DNA of 64,000 nucleotides from Nitrincola iocasae (GTDB taxonomy: Bacteria; Pseudomonadota; Gammaproteobacteria; Pseudomonadales; Balneatricaceae), in assembly GCF_008727795.1 (NCBI RefSeq), contig NZ_CP044222.1, positions 1,302,001-1,366,000 of the forward strand, read 5' to 3'. This document shows, piece after piece, positions 34,113 to 41,381 of this stretch; within the stretch, counting starts at the first letter, position 1, and each line of letters opens with the position of its first letter. The notes beneath the pieces were generated by a model that did no database searches, was not told the DNA's origin, and saw only the letters and a list, made by a program, of their open reading frames with translations. The position numbers and the translations under genes are program-made.

Positions 34113-34652
34113 ATGAAACCCTACAATATTCCCGTACTTGGCTTTGCAGCCTGGAGTGGCACCGGGAAAACAACACTGTTGAAACAACTATTGCCGCGAC
34201 TGCAGTTGCGCGGCCTGCGTATTGGTTGTATCAAGCATGCACACCATGACTTTGATGTTGATCTGCCCGGTAAAGATAGTTACGAACTGCGCCATGCTGG
34301 TGCCCGTCAGATGTTGATTGCGTCGGCCAAGCGCTGGGCTTTGATGACTGAAGATCTGCAGAATGAGGCCCCTAAGCTGGCAGATTTGCTAGCAAAGCTG
34401 GATACCGATCAGTTGGATATGGTGCTGGTGGAAGGTTTTAAAGCTGAAAACTACCCTAAAATTGAACTTTTCCGGCCAGTGTTGGGCAAGTCGCTGCATT
34501 GTGAGCAGGACCACAGCATTATTGCGGTGGCAACCGATGATCCGACCGCTTTGCCTGAAGGCTTTACACTTCCCTTATTGGATATTAACAACCTTGATGA
34601 AATTGACGCCTTCGTGTATCAATTTTGTTTAACTGGCGGAGGTCAGGGATGA
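34113..34652 (+). CDS. mobB: molybdopterin-guanine dinucleotide biosynthesis protein MobB
   Basis: 179 residues. P-loop GFAAWSGTGKTTLLKQLLP near residue 10, then GCIKHAHHDFDVDLPGKDSY near 40 and VLVEGFKAENYPKIE near 109. MobB is a GTP-binding partner that assists MobA; it is helpful rather than essential in E. coli. Here it is separate from mobA but in the same operon. Its stop overlaps the start of the second moeA (ATGA). Confidence 0.94.
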   Translation: MKPYNIPVLGFAAWSGTGKTTLLKQLLPRLQLRGLRIGCIKHAHHDFDVDLPGKDSYELRHAGARQMLIASAKRWALMTEDLQNEAPKLADLLAKLDTDQLDMVLVEGFKAENYPKIELFRPVLGKSLHCEQDHSIIAVATDDPTALPEGFTLPLLDINNLDEIDAFVYQFCLTGGGQG

Positions 34653-35950
34653 GTAACAAGGATATTTCTTGCTTTGATTCTGTTACCCCTCAGGGGAATC
34701 GTCATTTAAAACTGGAAGAGGGCGCACGTCTGATTATGTCGATGGCGCTGGGCCATCTGCCATCTTGCGATTGTCCTTTATCTGAAGCCCTGGGCCGAGT
34801 GCTATCAAAGGATATAACGGCACCGTTTAACGTTCCCCAGAATGTTAATGCTGCCATGGATGGTTTTGCGCTCAAGGGTGACGAATTAGGTGCCCAGTCC
34901 GAATGGGACGTGCAGGGCCAGAGTCTGGCCGGTCGTGCATTTGATGGCCTATTGCAGCCAGGTTGTGCGGTAAAGATCACCACAGGCGCGCCGATGCCAT
35001 TGGGTGCCGATACGGTGGTGATGCAAGAGATGTGTGAACTGCGTGGTACACGAGTGGTGATTGCTGACTCTGTGGCTGTCAGGCCCGGCAGCAATGTGCG
35101 CCAGGCTGGTGAAGATATCGCCGTTGACAGTCTGGTGTTGCAGCGTGGGCAACGTTTGGGTCCGATTGAGATAGGGATGCTCGCATCATTGGGGCTACAC
35201 CAAGCAAGTGTTTATAAACCACTAAAGGTAGCGGTGTTTTCAACCGGTGATGAAGTCTGTGCGCCCGGTGAAGAACTGCATCCCAGCGGTATCTATGATA
35301 CCAATCGTTATACGCTGTTCTCGGTACTGAAAGGGCTGGAGTGTGAGGTGGAGGATCTGGGTATTCTGCCGGATGATAAAGCCAGTATTGAACAGGCACT
35401 ACAGCAGGCGGCCCAGCGTAATCGTCTGGTACTGACCAGTGGCGGAGTATCTGTTGGCGAAGCTGATTTTGTTAAGCAAGCATTGAGCAGTCTTGGCAAT
35501 ACCAGCTTCTGGCAACTGGCAATCCGTCCGGGACGCCCGATTGCGTTTGGGGATCTGGGATTAAACCAGGATGGCGAGCTATGCTTATTTGCTGGTCTGC
35601 CAGGCAACCCAGTAGCCGTGATGGTGACGTTTTGCCTGTTGCTGCAGCCGTTGATCCGTAAGCTCCAAGGGGAAACTGAGTGGGTGGGGCTGACATGGCA
35701 GGCGAGAGCCACCGAACCGATGAAAAGCCGTACCGGACGCAGTGATTTCCACCGGGGGATTTTTACTATCACCGAAGGTGGCGAACTGGAAGTGCGTACC
35801 ACCGGACACCAGGGGTCAGGGATCCTGACCTCCATGCATGAAGCCAACTGCCTGATACGTATTGAAGAGGACCGGGACCGGATCGAAGCGGGTGACCGGG
35901 TCAGAATTTATCCATTCAGTCGTTGGTTACCCGGCTATCCGCTGGTGTGA
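34649..35950 (+). CDS. moeA: molybdopterin molybdenumtransferase MoeA, copy 2
   Basis: 433 residues from ATG 34649, which overlaps the mobB stop and has GGAGG upstream; an upstream in-frame start at 34625 lies inside mobB. Motifs: VNAAMDGFAL near 62, KITTGAPMPLGADTVVMQE near 109, FSTGDEVCAPGEE near 196, LTSGGVSVGEADFVK near 262, RPGRPIAFG and AGLPGNPVAVM near 310. The conserved core equals that of copy 1, but the termini and loop residues differ widely, so this is an old paralogue and not a recent duplicate. Located in the tungstate-uptake operon, it may be the tungsten-inserting form. That is inference. Confidence 0.93.
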   Translation: MSNKDISCFDSVTPQGNRHLKLEEGARLIMSMALGHLPSCDCPLSEALGRVLSKDITAPFNVPQNVNAAMDGFALKGDELGAQSEWDVQGQSLAGRAFDGLLQPGCAVKITTGAPMPLGADTVVMQEMCELRGTRVVIADSVAVRPGSNVRQAGEDIAVDSLVLQRGQRLGPIEIGMLASLGLHQASVYKPLKVAVFSTGDEVCAPGEELHPSGIYDTNRYTLFSVLKGLECEVEDLGILPDDKASIEQALQQAAQRNRLVLTSGGVSVGEADFVKQALSSLGNTSFWQLAIRPGRPIAFGDLGLNQDGELCLFAGLPGNPVAVMVTFCLLLQPLIRKLQGETEWVGLTWQARATEPMKSRTGRSDFHRGIFTITEGGELEVRTTGHQGSGILTSMHEANCLIRIEEDRDRIEAGDRVRIYPFSRWLPGYPLV

Positions 35951-35976
35951 ACAAACGACCGGAGAAAAGCGCAATT

Positions 35977-36789
35977 ATGTCAGAATTAACTCATCTGGAT
36001 GCTAAAGGACAGGCACATATGGTGGATGTATCCGCCAAGTCAGTTACAGCCAGAACGGCTTCGGCTTCGGCCAGCATCACCATGCAGGCGGCAACGCTGA
36101 AAATGATAGTTGAAGGCCGTCACGCTAAAGGAGATGTGCTTGCTACCGCACGAATTGCAGGTATTCAAGCCGCCAAACGCACGCCGGATCTGATTCCTTT
36201 ATGCCATCCGCTGATGTTATCCAAAGTATCTGTCGAATTTGAACCGGACACTGCCTTACCGGGTATCCGCGTTCTGGTGACCTGCAAGTTGGCAGGCCAG
36301 ACCGGGGTAGAAATGGAGGCGTTGACCGGGGCGTCAGTGGCGGCTTTGACCCTTTACGATATGTGCAAAGCGGTAGATAAAACCATGCTGATTGGTGATA
36401 TCCGCGTATTAACCAAGCAGGGCGGTAAGTCGGGTGACTGGGTGTTTGATGCCGCTGAAGCTGTATCTGCCCAAGTGGTCGTAGAATCCAGTGTTGATCA
36501 GATCAGCACGCGGCCCCACGAAAGACTTCAGGTACGTTTTTTTGCTGAATTACGGGAGCAACTGAAGCAGGATGAATTGGCCGTTGACCCGGCTGAGCTT
36601 AAAGCGGCCGGTTTTACAGTGACAGTGGGTGGTTTGTCCGACTGGTTGCGTCAAACTCAGCCAGAACTGGATGCCGTGCTGGATAGAGCGGGCTTGATGG
36701 TCGCGGTAAATCACAAAATGGCCGATAACCAGGTAGCGGTTAAAGCCGGTGATGAAGTGGCCTTTTTCCCACCGGTAACCGGGGGCTGA
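35977..36789 (+). CDS. MoaC-MoaD fusion protein (cyclic pyranopterin monophosphate synthase + molybdopterin synthase small subunit)
   Basis: 270 residues from ATG 35977 (GGAGAAAAG upstream); an upstream in-frame start lies within moeA. Residues 1-~160 are a full MoaC (AHMVDVSAKSVTARTA; LIPLCHPLML; the catalytic EALTGASVAALTLYDMCKAV near 108). After a short linker, residues ~183-270 are a MoaD of ubiquitin fold (VRFFAELREQL near 186) ending FFPPVTGG, the Gly-Gly that is thiocarboxylated. MoaC makes cPMP with MoaA; MoaD gives sulfur to it with MoaE. No separate moaC or moaD is in the window, so the fusion presumably supplies both. Confidence 0.92.
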   Translation: MSELTHLDAKGQAHMVDVSAKSVTARTASASASITMQAATLKMIVEGRHAKGDVLATARIAGIQAAKRTPDLIPLCHPLMLSKVSVEFEPDTALPGIRVLVTCKLAGQTGVEMEALTGASVAALTLYDMCKAVDKTMLIGDIRVLTKQGGKSGDWVFDAAEAVSAQVVVESSVDQISTRPHERLQVRFFAELREQLKQDELAVDPAELKAAGFTVTVGGLSDWLRQTQPELDAVLDRAGLMVAVNHKMADNQVAVKAGDEVAFFPPVTGG

Positions 36790-36790
36790 T

Positions 36791-37255
36791 ATGTTCAAAA
36801 TACAGGTCTGTGCTGAACGTTTTGATACCGGCAAAGAGCTGGACGCTTTGAGTCAGCAGCGTACAGATATTGGTGCATTAGCCAGCTTTGTCGGCTATGT
36901 GCGAGATTTCAATGAGCGTCCGGATGTGACAGCGCTGACGTTGGAACATTATCCCGGCATGACTGAGCAGCAACTGCAAGCCATTACTGAAACAGCCGCT
37001 GAACGTTGGCCGCTGCTGGGTGGTACGATTATTCACCGGATTGGCCGGATGGAGCCGGGTGATCCGATAGTGCTGGTGGCTGTAGCCTCAGCGCACCGTC
37101 AGGCTGCATTTGATGCCTGTAACTTCATTATGGACTATCTGAAAACCCGGGCGCCTTTCTGGAAAAAAGAGCATACCTTGAGTGGTGACTACTGGGTCAG
37201 TTCACGTCCTTCAGATAGCCAGGCGGCACAACGCTGGGATAATAATAATGACTGA
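36791..37255 (+). CDS. moaE: molybdopterin synthase large subunit MoaE
   Basis: 154 residues. LASFVGYVRDFNERPDVTAL near residue 30, LEHYPGMTEQQL near 50, HRIGRMEPGDPIVLVAVASA near 81 and the catalytic FWKKE with Lys near 123. MoaE with MoaD converts cPMP to molybdopterin. It begins 1 nt after the MoaC-MoaD stop, so the partner subunits are made side by side, and it overlaps the moaA start by 8 bp. Confidence 0.96.
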   Translation: MFKIQVCAERFDTGKELDALSQQRTDIGALASFVGYVRDFNERPDVTALTLEHYPGMTEQQLQAITETAAERWPLLGGTIIHRIGRMEPGDPIVLVAVASAHRQAAFDACNFIMDYLKTRAPFWKKEHTLSGDYWVSSRPSDSQAAQRWDNNND

Positions 37256-38252
37256 GCTCCTGAATACGGCTGCATTGGTGGATCGTTTTGGTCGACGGGT
37301 GCGTTATGTGCGCTTGTCGGTAACCGATCGCTGTGATTTTCGCTGTGTGTATTGTATGAGCGAAAAGATGACCTTTTTGCCCAGAGAACAGGTACTGACA
37401 TTGGAGGAGATCGGACGGATTGCGTCAGTCTTTACCAGCCTTGGGGTTGAAAAAATCCGTCTGACTGGTGGTGAACCATTGGTCAGGCGTGATCTGATGG
37501 AATTGGTGGATTATATCGGTACCTTGGGGCTAAAAGATTTCACCATGACCACCAACGGCAGTCAGTTACCGCGCTTTGCCGCTGATCTGAAAGCCGCAGG
37601 CTTGCATCGACTGAATATTAGTCTGGATTCGCTGAACCCGGAGAAATTCCGTCGGATTACCCGTAATGGTGAGTTGCACAAGGTTCTGGCCGGGATAGAC
37701 GCTGCGCAGGCCGCCGGTTTCAGTGCAATCAAGATCAATGCCGTGGTAATGCGTGGACGCAATGATGACGAAGTGCTAGCTCTGGTCGACATGGTGCGTC
37801 AACGTGGCATCGATATCAGCTTTATTGAAGAAATGCCGCTGGGGGATGTTTCTGATCATGGACGTGATGAGACTTTCTGCTCCAGCGATGAAGTCAAAGC
37901 AATGATTGAACAGCGTTATCCGCTGACACCACTGACGCATAACACCGGTGGACCCTCAAAATATTTCAGTATGCCTGATAGCCGCAGCCGCATAGGGTTT
38001 ATATCACCTCACAGTCATAATTTCTGTGGTGATTGCAACCGTGTCAGGGTCACGGTAGAAGGGCAGTTGTTACTCTGTCTTGGCAATGAGCACTCGGTTG
38101 ATCTGAAACCTATATTGCGTGCACACCCACAGGATAACGGCCCGTTACGCCAGGCGATTATTGACGCCATGGAGCTGAAACCTGAGTCTCATCATTTCAC
38201 TACAGATGGTGAAGTTCAGGTGGTGCGCTTTATGAATATGACTGGTGGTTGA
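37248..38252 (+). CDS. moaA: GTP 3',8-cyclase MoaA
   Basis: 334 residues. The start at 37248 is chosen: it overlaps the moaE stop by 8 bp and gives the normal N-terminus; an earlier in-frame start lies inside moaE. Radical-SAM cluster C29-x3-C33-x2-C36 (CDFRCVYC), GGEP near 80 and the C-terminal cluster CGDCNR with a later Cys. The protein ends MTGG, the Gly-Gly tail needed for activity. It makes the first intermediate from GTP. The final 115 bp recur at 39910-40024 with mostly synonymous changes, so the gene end is the boundary of an insert. Confidence 0.95.
   Translation: MTELLNTAALVDRFGRRVRYVRLSVTDRCDFRCVYCMSEKMTFLPREQVLTLEEIGRIASVFTSLGVEKIRLTGGEPLVRRDLMELVDYIGTLGLKDFTMTTNGSQLPRFAADLKAAGLHRLNISLDSLNPEKFRRITRNGELHKVLAGIDAAQAAGFSAIKINAVVMRGRNDDEVLALVDMVRQRGIDISFIEEMPLGDVSDHGRDETFCSSDEVKAMIEQRYPLTPLTHNTGGPSKYFSMPDSRSRIGFISPHSHNFCGDCNRVRVTVEGQLLLCLGNEHSVDLKPILRAHPQDNGPLRQAIIDAMELKPESHHFTTDGEVQVVRFMNMTGG
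38138..38252 (+). repeat. direct repeat copy 1 (functional moaA 3' end)
   Basis: 115 bp from CGGCCCGTTACGCC through the stop codon. By direct comparison it differs from copy 2 (39910-40024) at nine positions. These fall in eight codons, seven of them synonymous and one changing Asp to Ala. It marks the left border of the AT-rich insert. Confidence 0.93.
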
Positions 38253-38308
38253 GTAGGAATGAATCTTAAAGGACTCGCATAATTGGATAACCCTAGCTGA
38301 TAAAGTTG

Positions 38309-38337
38309 TTGTAATCTGACATTCTGTCAAATACTAT
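38309..38337 (+). promoter_or_regulatory. possible sigma-70 promoter of the insert genes
   Basis: TTGTAA (38309-38314) and TACTAT (38332-38337) are 17 bp apart, with a small TGACA/TGTCA hairpin between them. It lies inside the AT-rich insert, so the cargo would carry its own promoter. Match to consensus is moderate. Confidence 0.4.
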
Positions 38338-38359
38338 CGTATTAGCATTAGGAGTTATT

Positions 38360-38416
38360 ATGCGGCAGTGCGAACGCCAGATGCGTTTGTGCACTGTAAA
38401 TATGGATTGGCTATAA
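38360..38416 (+). CDS. possible 18-residue leader peptide ahead of the DUF5675 gene
   Basis: Starts MRQCERQM and ends NMDWL. A strong RBS (AGGAG) stands 5 nt upstream of the ATG, and the stop lies 9 nt before the DUF5675 start. Length and position suggest a coupled leader peptide. Coding status rests only on the RBS and spacing, so it may be chance. Confidence 0.3.
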   Translation: MRQCERQMRLCTVNMDWL

Positions 38417-38425
38417 GGATAGGAT

Positions 38426-38890
38426 ATGCCAAGGACTCACCTCATATCGGTTACCCGCAAATGGGAAACAGAACACTCAACAATAAGCGAATTTTTTATA
38501 TCTGATGCATTGCCTCATGATGGGGAGATTCATCATGGTTTTTTTCTAGAACTTGAAGGTCCCGATACGATAGAGCAACGTCAGCGAAAGCGTATTGTGG
38601 AAGGAATTTTTAATTTAAAATGGGCAATCTCAACAAATAATCGCAATATTAGGCGTGATCTGCCTTTACCACATCTATATAATTCAGATGTTCCAGATAG
38701 TCGGGGTATTTATATACATGTTGGAAATTATCCAATTAATTCAGATGGTTGCTTATTAATTGGACGTTCACGAAAAGTCGATGAAGTTAGTGATAGTAGA
38801 AGTACCTTGAATGCACTTAAAAAGTATTTAAATCGTGTCGGAATTGAAAATGTGCGTCTGATTATTAAATCGGAGTATCAAGCAGTATGA
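38426..38890 (+). CDS. DUF5675 family protein on the AT-rich insert
   Basis: 154 residues, no signal peptide. The second half carries the DUF5675 pattern: DVPDSRGIYIHVGNYPINSD near residue 92, then GCLLIGRSRKVDEVSDSRST and a closing helix LNALKKYLNRVG. The first half (MPRTHLISVTRKWETEHSTI) fits the start of that family. DUF5675 proteins are common in phages and mobile gene clusters; no activity is established that I know of. Codon use is AT-rich, unlike the moa genes before it, pointing to transfer. RBS AGGAT is weak. It overlaps the lipoprotein gene by 4 bp (ATGA), so the pair is cotranslated. Confidence 0.75.
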   Translation: MPRTHLISVTRKWETEHSTISEFFISDALPHDGEIHHGFFLELEGPDTIEQRQRKRIVEGIFNLKWAISTNNRNIRRDLPLPHLYNSDVPDSRGIYIHVGNYPINSDGCLLIGRSRKVDEVSDSRSTLNALKKYLNRVGIENVRLIIKSEYQAV

Positions 38891-39894
38891 ACACAGACGC
38901 AAGAAGAGCTGTGGTTTCTGTTATCCCTCGTCTTGTCTTGCTTGGGCTTTTATTAATACTGGTGGCTGGCTGTACAGATAAGTTCTCTGACGAGACTGTA
39001 CACAAAATCGATGATGAACGTGACCTGCGCTCATTTGATGATTGGGCGACAGCCAGTGTATTGAATATGCATGTGGGGTGGAATGCGCCAAGAGTTTTGG
39101 GACAATTAAGTTATCGAACCTGGGTGGATGACTTAATTCATACTCCAGTCAATATAGTTGAACAACCTTTTGTAATTAAAGGTCATTTATTGGCTTACTG
39201 GGATATTGATTACTCTGATCTCTCTTGGGAGACTAAATTGATTGATGCTCAGCCTGCAAAGACCTTGCTTGTACGTTTTTATCCTCAAGGACCGCAAGAT
39301 CCTCAAACCGAAGCGATGCTTGAAGACTTAATCCTGTTGGCGGAAGACAGTCGTCGAGCTGTTCGGTTTTTTATTTATGATAGCTTTAATGAGCAAGGTC
39401 CTTTGCGTGTTCATAGTGGAGTTGAAGCTTGGGATCAGGATGAAATTGAAGCCGTGCTTGAGCCTTTTGGAGCGCTGGCCGATTCCTTTAAGAGGGACCA
39501 GGAAGGCTATATAGCCATGCCTGCCAAGGTTACCTTGACTGAAGTGTTGACCTATCATGAATTGAACTCTACGTTTCTCAACGGAAAGCTTACCGATGTT
39601 CAGTCTTGGCCTGAAGGAGCGGCTTTCGACTCTGATATTTATGATCTTCAACGCCATAATTTTTTATCGCTACCTTGGCAGCAATTCTTTCGGCTTGACT
39701 CATCGGCTTCAGTGTATACACAGCCTGATAAAGAATCGAAGGTGGTTTTACCACCCAATATTCAGGTTTCTGATTCAGGGCCCACGGTGGAAAAAATTTC
39801 TACTTACAGCACTGACTGGTTTTTAGTCCGCCTGTATTCTGATCCCGATATAAAAGGCTATGTTCCAGTGAATGATTTGTGGATAGTTAATTGA
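38887..39894 (+). CDS. lipoprotein with C-terminal SH3-like domain on the AT-rich insert
   Basis: 335 residues. N-terminal hydrophobic signal with lipobox LVAGC, Cys29 the lipid-anchored residue, so it is exported to the cell envelope. The middle (about 60-240) is unfamiliar. The C-terminal ~70 residues (SSASVYTQPDKESKVVL to GYVPVNDLWIVN) match the bacterial SH3-like fold, which often binds peptidoglycan stem peptides or partner proteins. Translationally coupled to the DUF5675 gene. An envelope lipoprotein paired with a leaderless cytoplasmic protein is the arrangement of effector-immunity pairs, but this is only suggestive. Confidence 0.75.
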   Translation: MNTDARRAVVSVIPRLVLLGLLLILVAGCTDKFSDETVHKIDDERDLRSFDDWATASVLNMHVGWNAPRVLGQLSYRTWVDDLIHTPVNIVEQPFVIKGHLLAYWDIDYSDLSWETKLIDAQPAKTLLVRFYPQGPQDPQTEAMLEDLILLAEDSRRAVRFFIYDSFNEQGPLRVHSGVEAWDQDEIEAVLEPFGALADSFKRDQEGYIAMPAKVTLTEVLTYHELNSTFLNGKLTDVQSWPEGAAFDSDIYDLQRHNFLSLPWQQFFRLDSSASVYTQPDKESKVVLPPNIQVSDSGPTVEKISTYSTDWFLVRLYSDPDIKGYVPVNDLWIVN

Positions 39895-39909
39895 TCACTG
39901 CTTTGACAG

Positions 39910-40024
39910 CGGCCCGTTACGCCAGGCCATTATTGCTGCCATGGAGCTGAAACCTGAATCCCATCACTTCACTACGGATGGTGAAGTTCAGGTGGTGCGC
40001 TTTATGAATATGACCGGTGGTTAA
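39910..40024 (+). repeat. direct repeat copy 2 (displaced moaA 3' end)
   Basis: 115 bp that reads in frame as the last 38 codons of moaA including MNMTGG and a TAA stop, preceded by unrelated sequence and therefore not expressed as MoaA. Copy 1 is at 38138-38252. The excess of synonymous differences shows that the two tails diverged while both were still functional gene ends. Confidence 0.93.
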
Positions 40025-40127
40025 CTGATTCTGACAGTAGGGTATAGGGTTTTGCGGCTGAATGGCTTAAAATCATGCTTGGTGATGGAGTGCTTATGCA
40101 TTCCGGACTTGCTGCAGGGAGCCTTTG

Positions 40128-41363
40128 ATGCCGGAACAGGAACAGAAAAAAGTAACTGATTATTGTCTTGCACTACAACCTATATGTGATCAGCATTTAC
40201 GGCATGTGGGTGACGAGTTGCTTTATCGTGCCAGTGTGAATGCCAGAGCAGCTGTGATTGATAACCCTCTGGTGGCTACCGCACGTGTCTGTAATATTGC
40301 TTTTTACGAAATGGGACGGGAAGCGCTTAGTGGTCCCCGTGAGCTGTTTTTTAACACCCCCCGTGAGTGGTTGGTAAACCCGGATCTTTTACCACCGGTT
40401 GCTGATCGTATCGTATTGGAAGTGCTTGAAAGTGTTGAAGGTGATGCTGAAGTCATGGCCGCCCTTCGCAATATCAAAGCCCTGGGTTATCGCATCGCAC
40501 TGGATGATTTTGTCCTCAATAAAGCCACTTCCCCGTTATTGGCGTTAGCCGATATTGTTAAGATAGATCTACTTAATAACGGTATTAATGAGCAGGAACT
40601 TGAGCTGTATAAATCATACGGCATTCAACTCCTGGCTGAAAAAGTAGAAGATTTCGACACCTTTAAGCGTTGTCGTGACTTGGGCTTTACTCTGTTTCAG
40701 GGCTATTTTTATGCCCGCCCGGAAGTCAGGCAAAGCCAGTTTATTAAGCGTAGCAGTAATAAGGCTGCCCAGTTGCGTCTGCTGGCTGTTTTGAATGAGC
40801 GGGAGCCGGAGTATGACAAGCTGGAATCGTTGATGGCGCAGGATTCACCGCTTTGTATACGCCTGTTGCGGCTGTGTAACTCACCCCTATACCGACGCCA
40901 ATGTGAAATCAGCAGTTTACGTCAGGCAATGATTCTGGTTGGCTTTAGTGGTTTGCGCAAGTTGATTATTGTGATTTTGCTGGCGGACAACAATCCCTGT
41001 AATTTATTGTTGCTACCCAAGGCGCTCACTCGTGCCGCTATGTGTGAGCGTCTTGCTGAAGAATCACAACACGATCATCCAGACAGTGCCTTTCTTGTGG
41101 GTATCTTGTCAATGATGGATACCCTGCTGGATGAGCCACTGGATAAGCTCTGCCTGCAACTGCCGCTGAGTGAGGCTGTGCGTGAGGCATTGCTGAAACA
41201 ACAGGGGCGTTTGGGTGAAATTCTACGCCTGACTATTGCCTATGAAGATGCACGCCTGGGATCAGCATCACAAGTGGTGGTTCAGCGACTTAACCGCTGT
41301 TATATGAACAGTGTGAGTTGGGCTAATAATCTGCTCATTGAAGTCGCTGATACCGATAAATAA
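40128..41363 (+). CDS. EAL-HDOD signalling protein (YuxH type)
   Basis: 411 residues from ATG 40128 (AGGGAG 8 nt upstream; a TTG abuts it). Residues about 10-205 form an EAL fold with ELL in place of EAL (DELLYRASVNARA) but with IALDDFVLNKA, VKIDLL, LLAEKVED and LFQGYFYARP still present. Residues about 210-400 form an HDOD domain (PLCIRLLRLCNSPLYRR near 246; ILVGFSGLRKLIIVILLAD near 271). EAL-HDOD proteins usually bind c-di-GMP or act by protein contact rather than cleave it. First ordinary gene after the insert; transcribed alone. Confidence 0.88.
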   Translation: MPEQEQKKVTDYCLALQPICDQHLRHVGDELLYRASVNARAAVIDNPLVATARVCNIAFYEMGREALSGPRELFFNTPREWLVNPDLLPPVADRIVLEVLESVEGDAEVMAALRNIKALGYRIALDDFVLNKATSPLLALADIVKIDLLNNGINEQELELYKSYGIQLLAEKVEDFDTFKRCRDLGFTLFQGYFYARPEVRQSQFIKRSSNKAAQLRLLAVLNEREPEYDKLESLMAQDSPLCIRLLRLCNSPLYRRQCEISSLRQAMILVGFSGLRKLIIVILLADNNPCNLLLLPKALTRAAMCERLAEESQHDHPDSAFLVGILSMMDTLLDEPLDKLCLQLPLSEAVREALLKQQGRLGEILRLTIAYEDARLGSASQVVVQRLNRCYMNSVSWANNLLIEVADTDK

Positions 41364-41381
41364 AATCATACAGTTTCAGGG

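Noticed and set aside
38253..39909. Insertion sequence or integron between the moaA tails
   Set aside because: No transposase, integrase, terminal inverted repeats or attC-like hairpin was seen; both genes encode other proteins.
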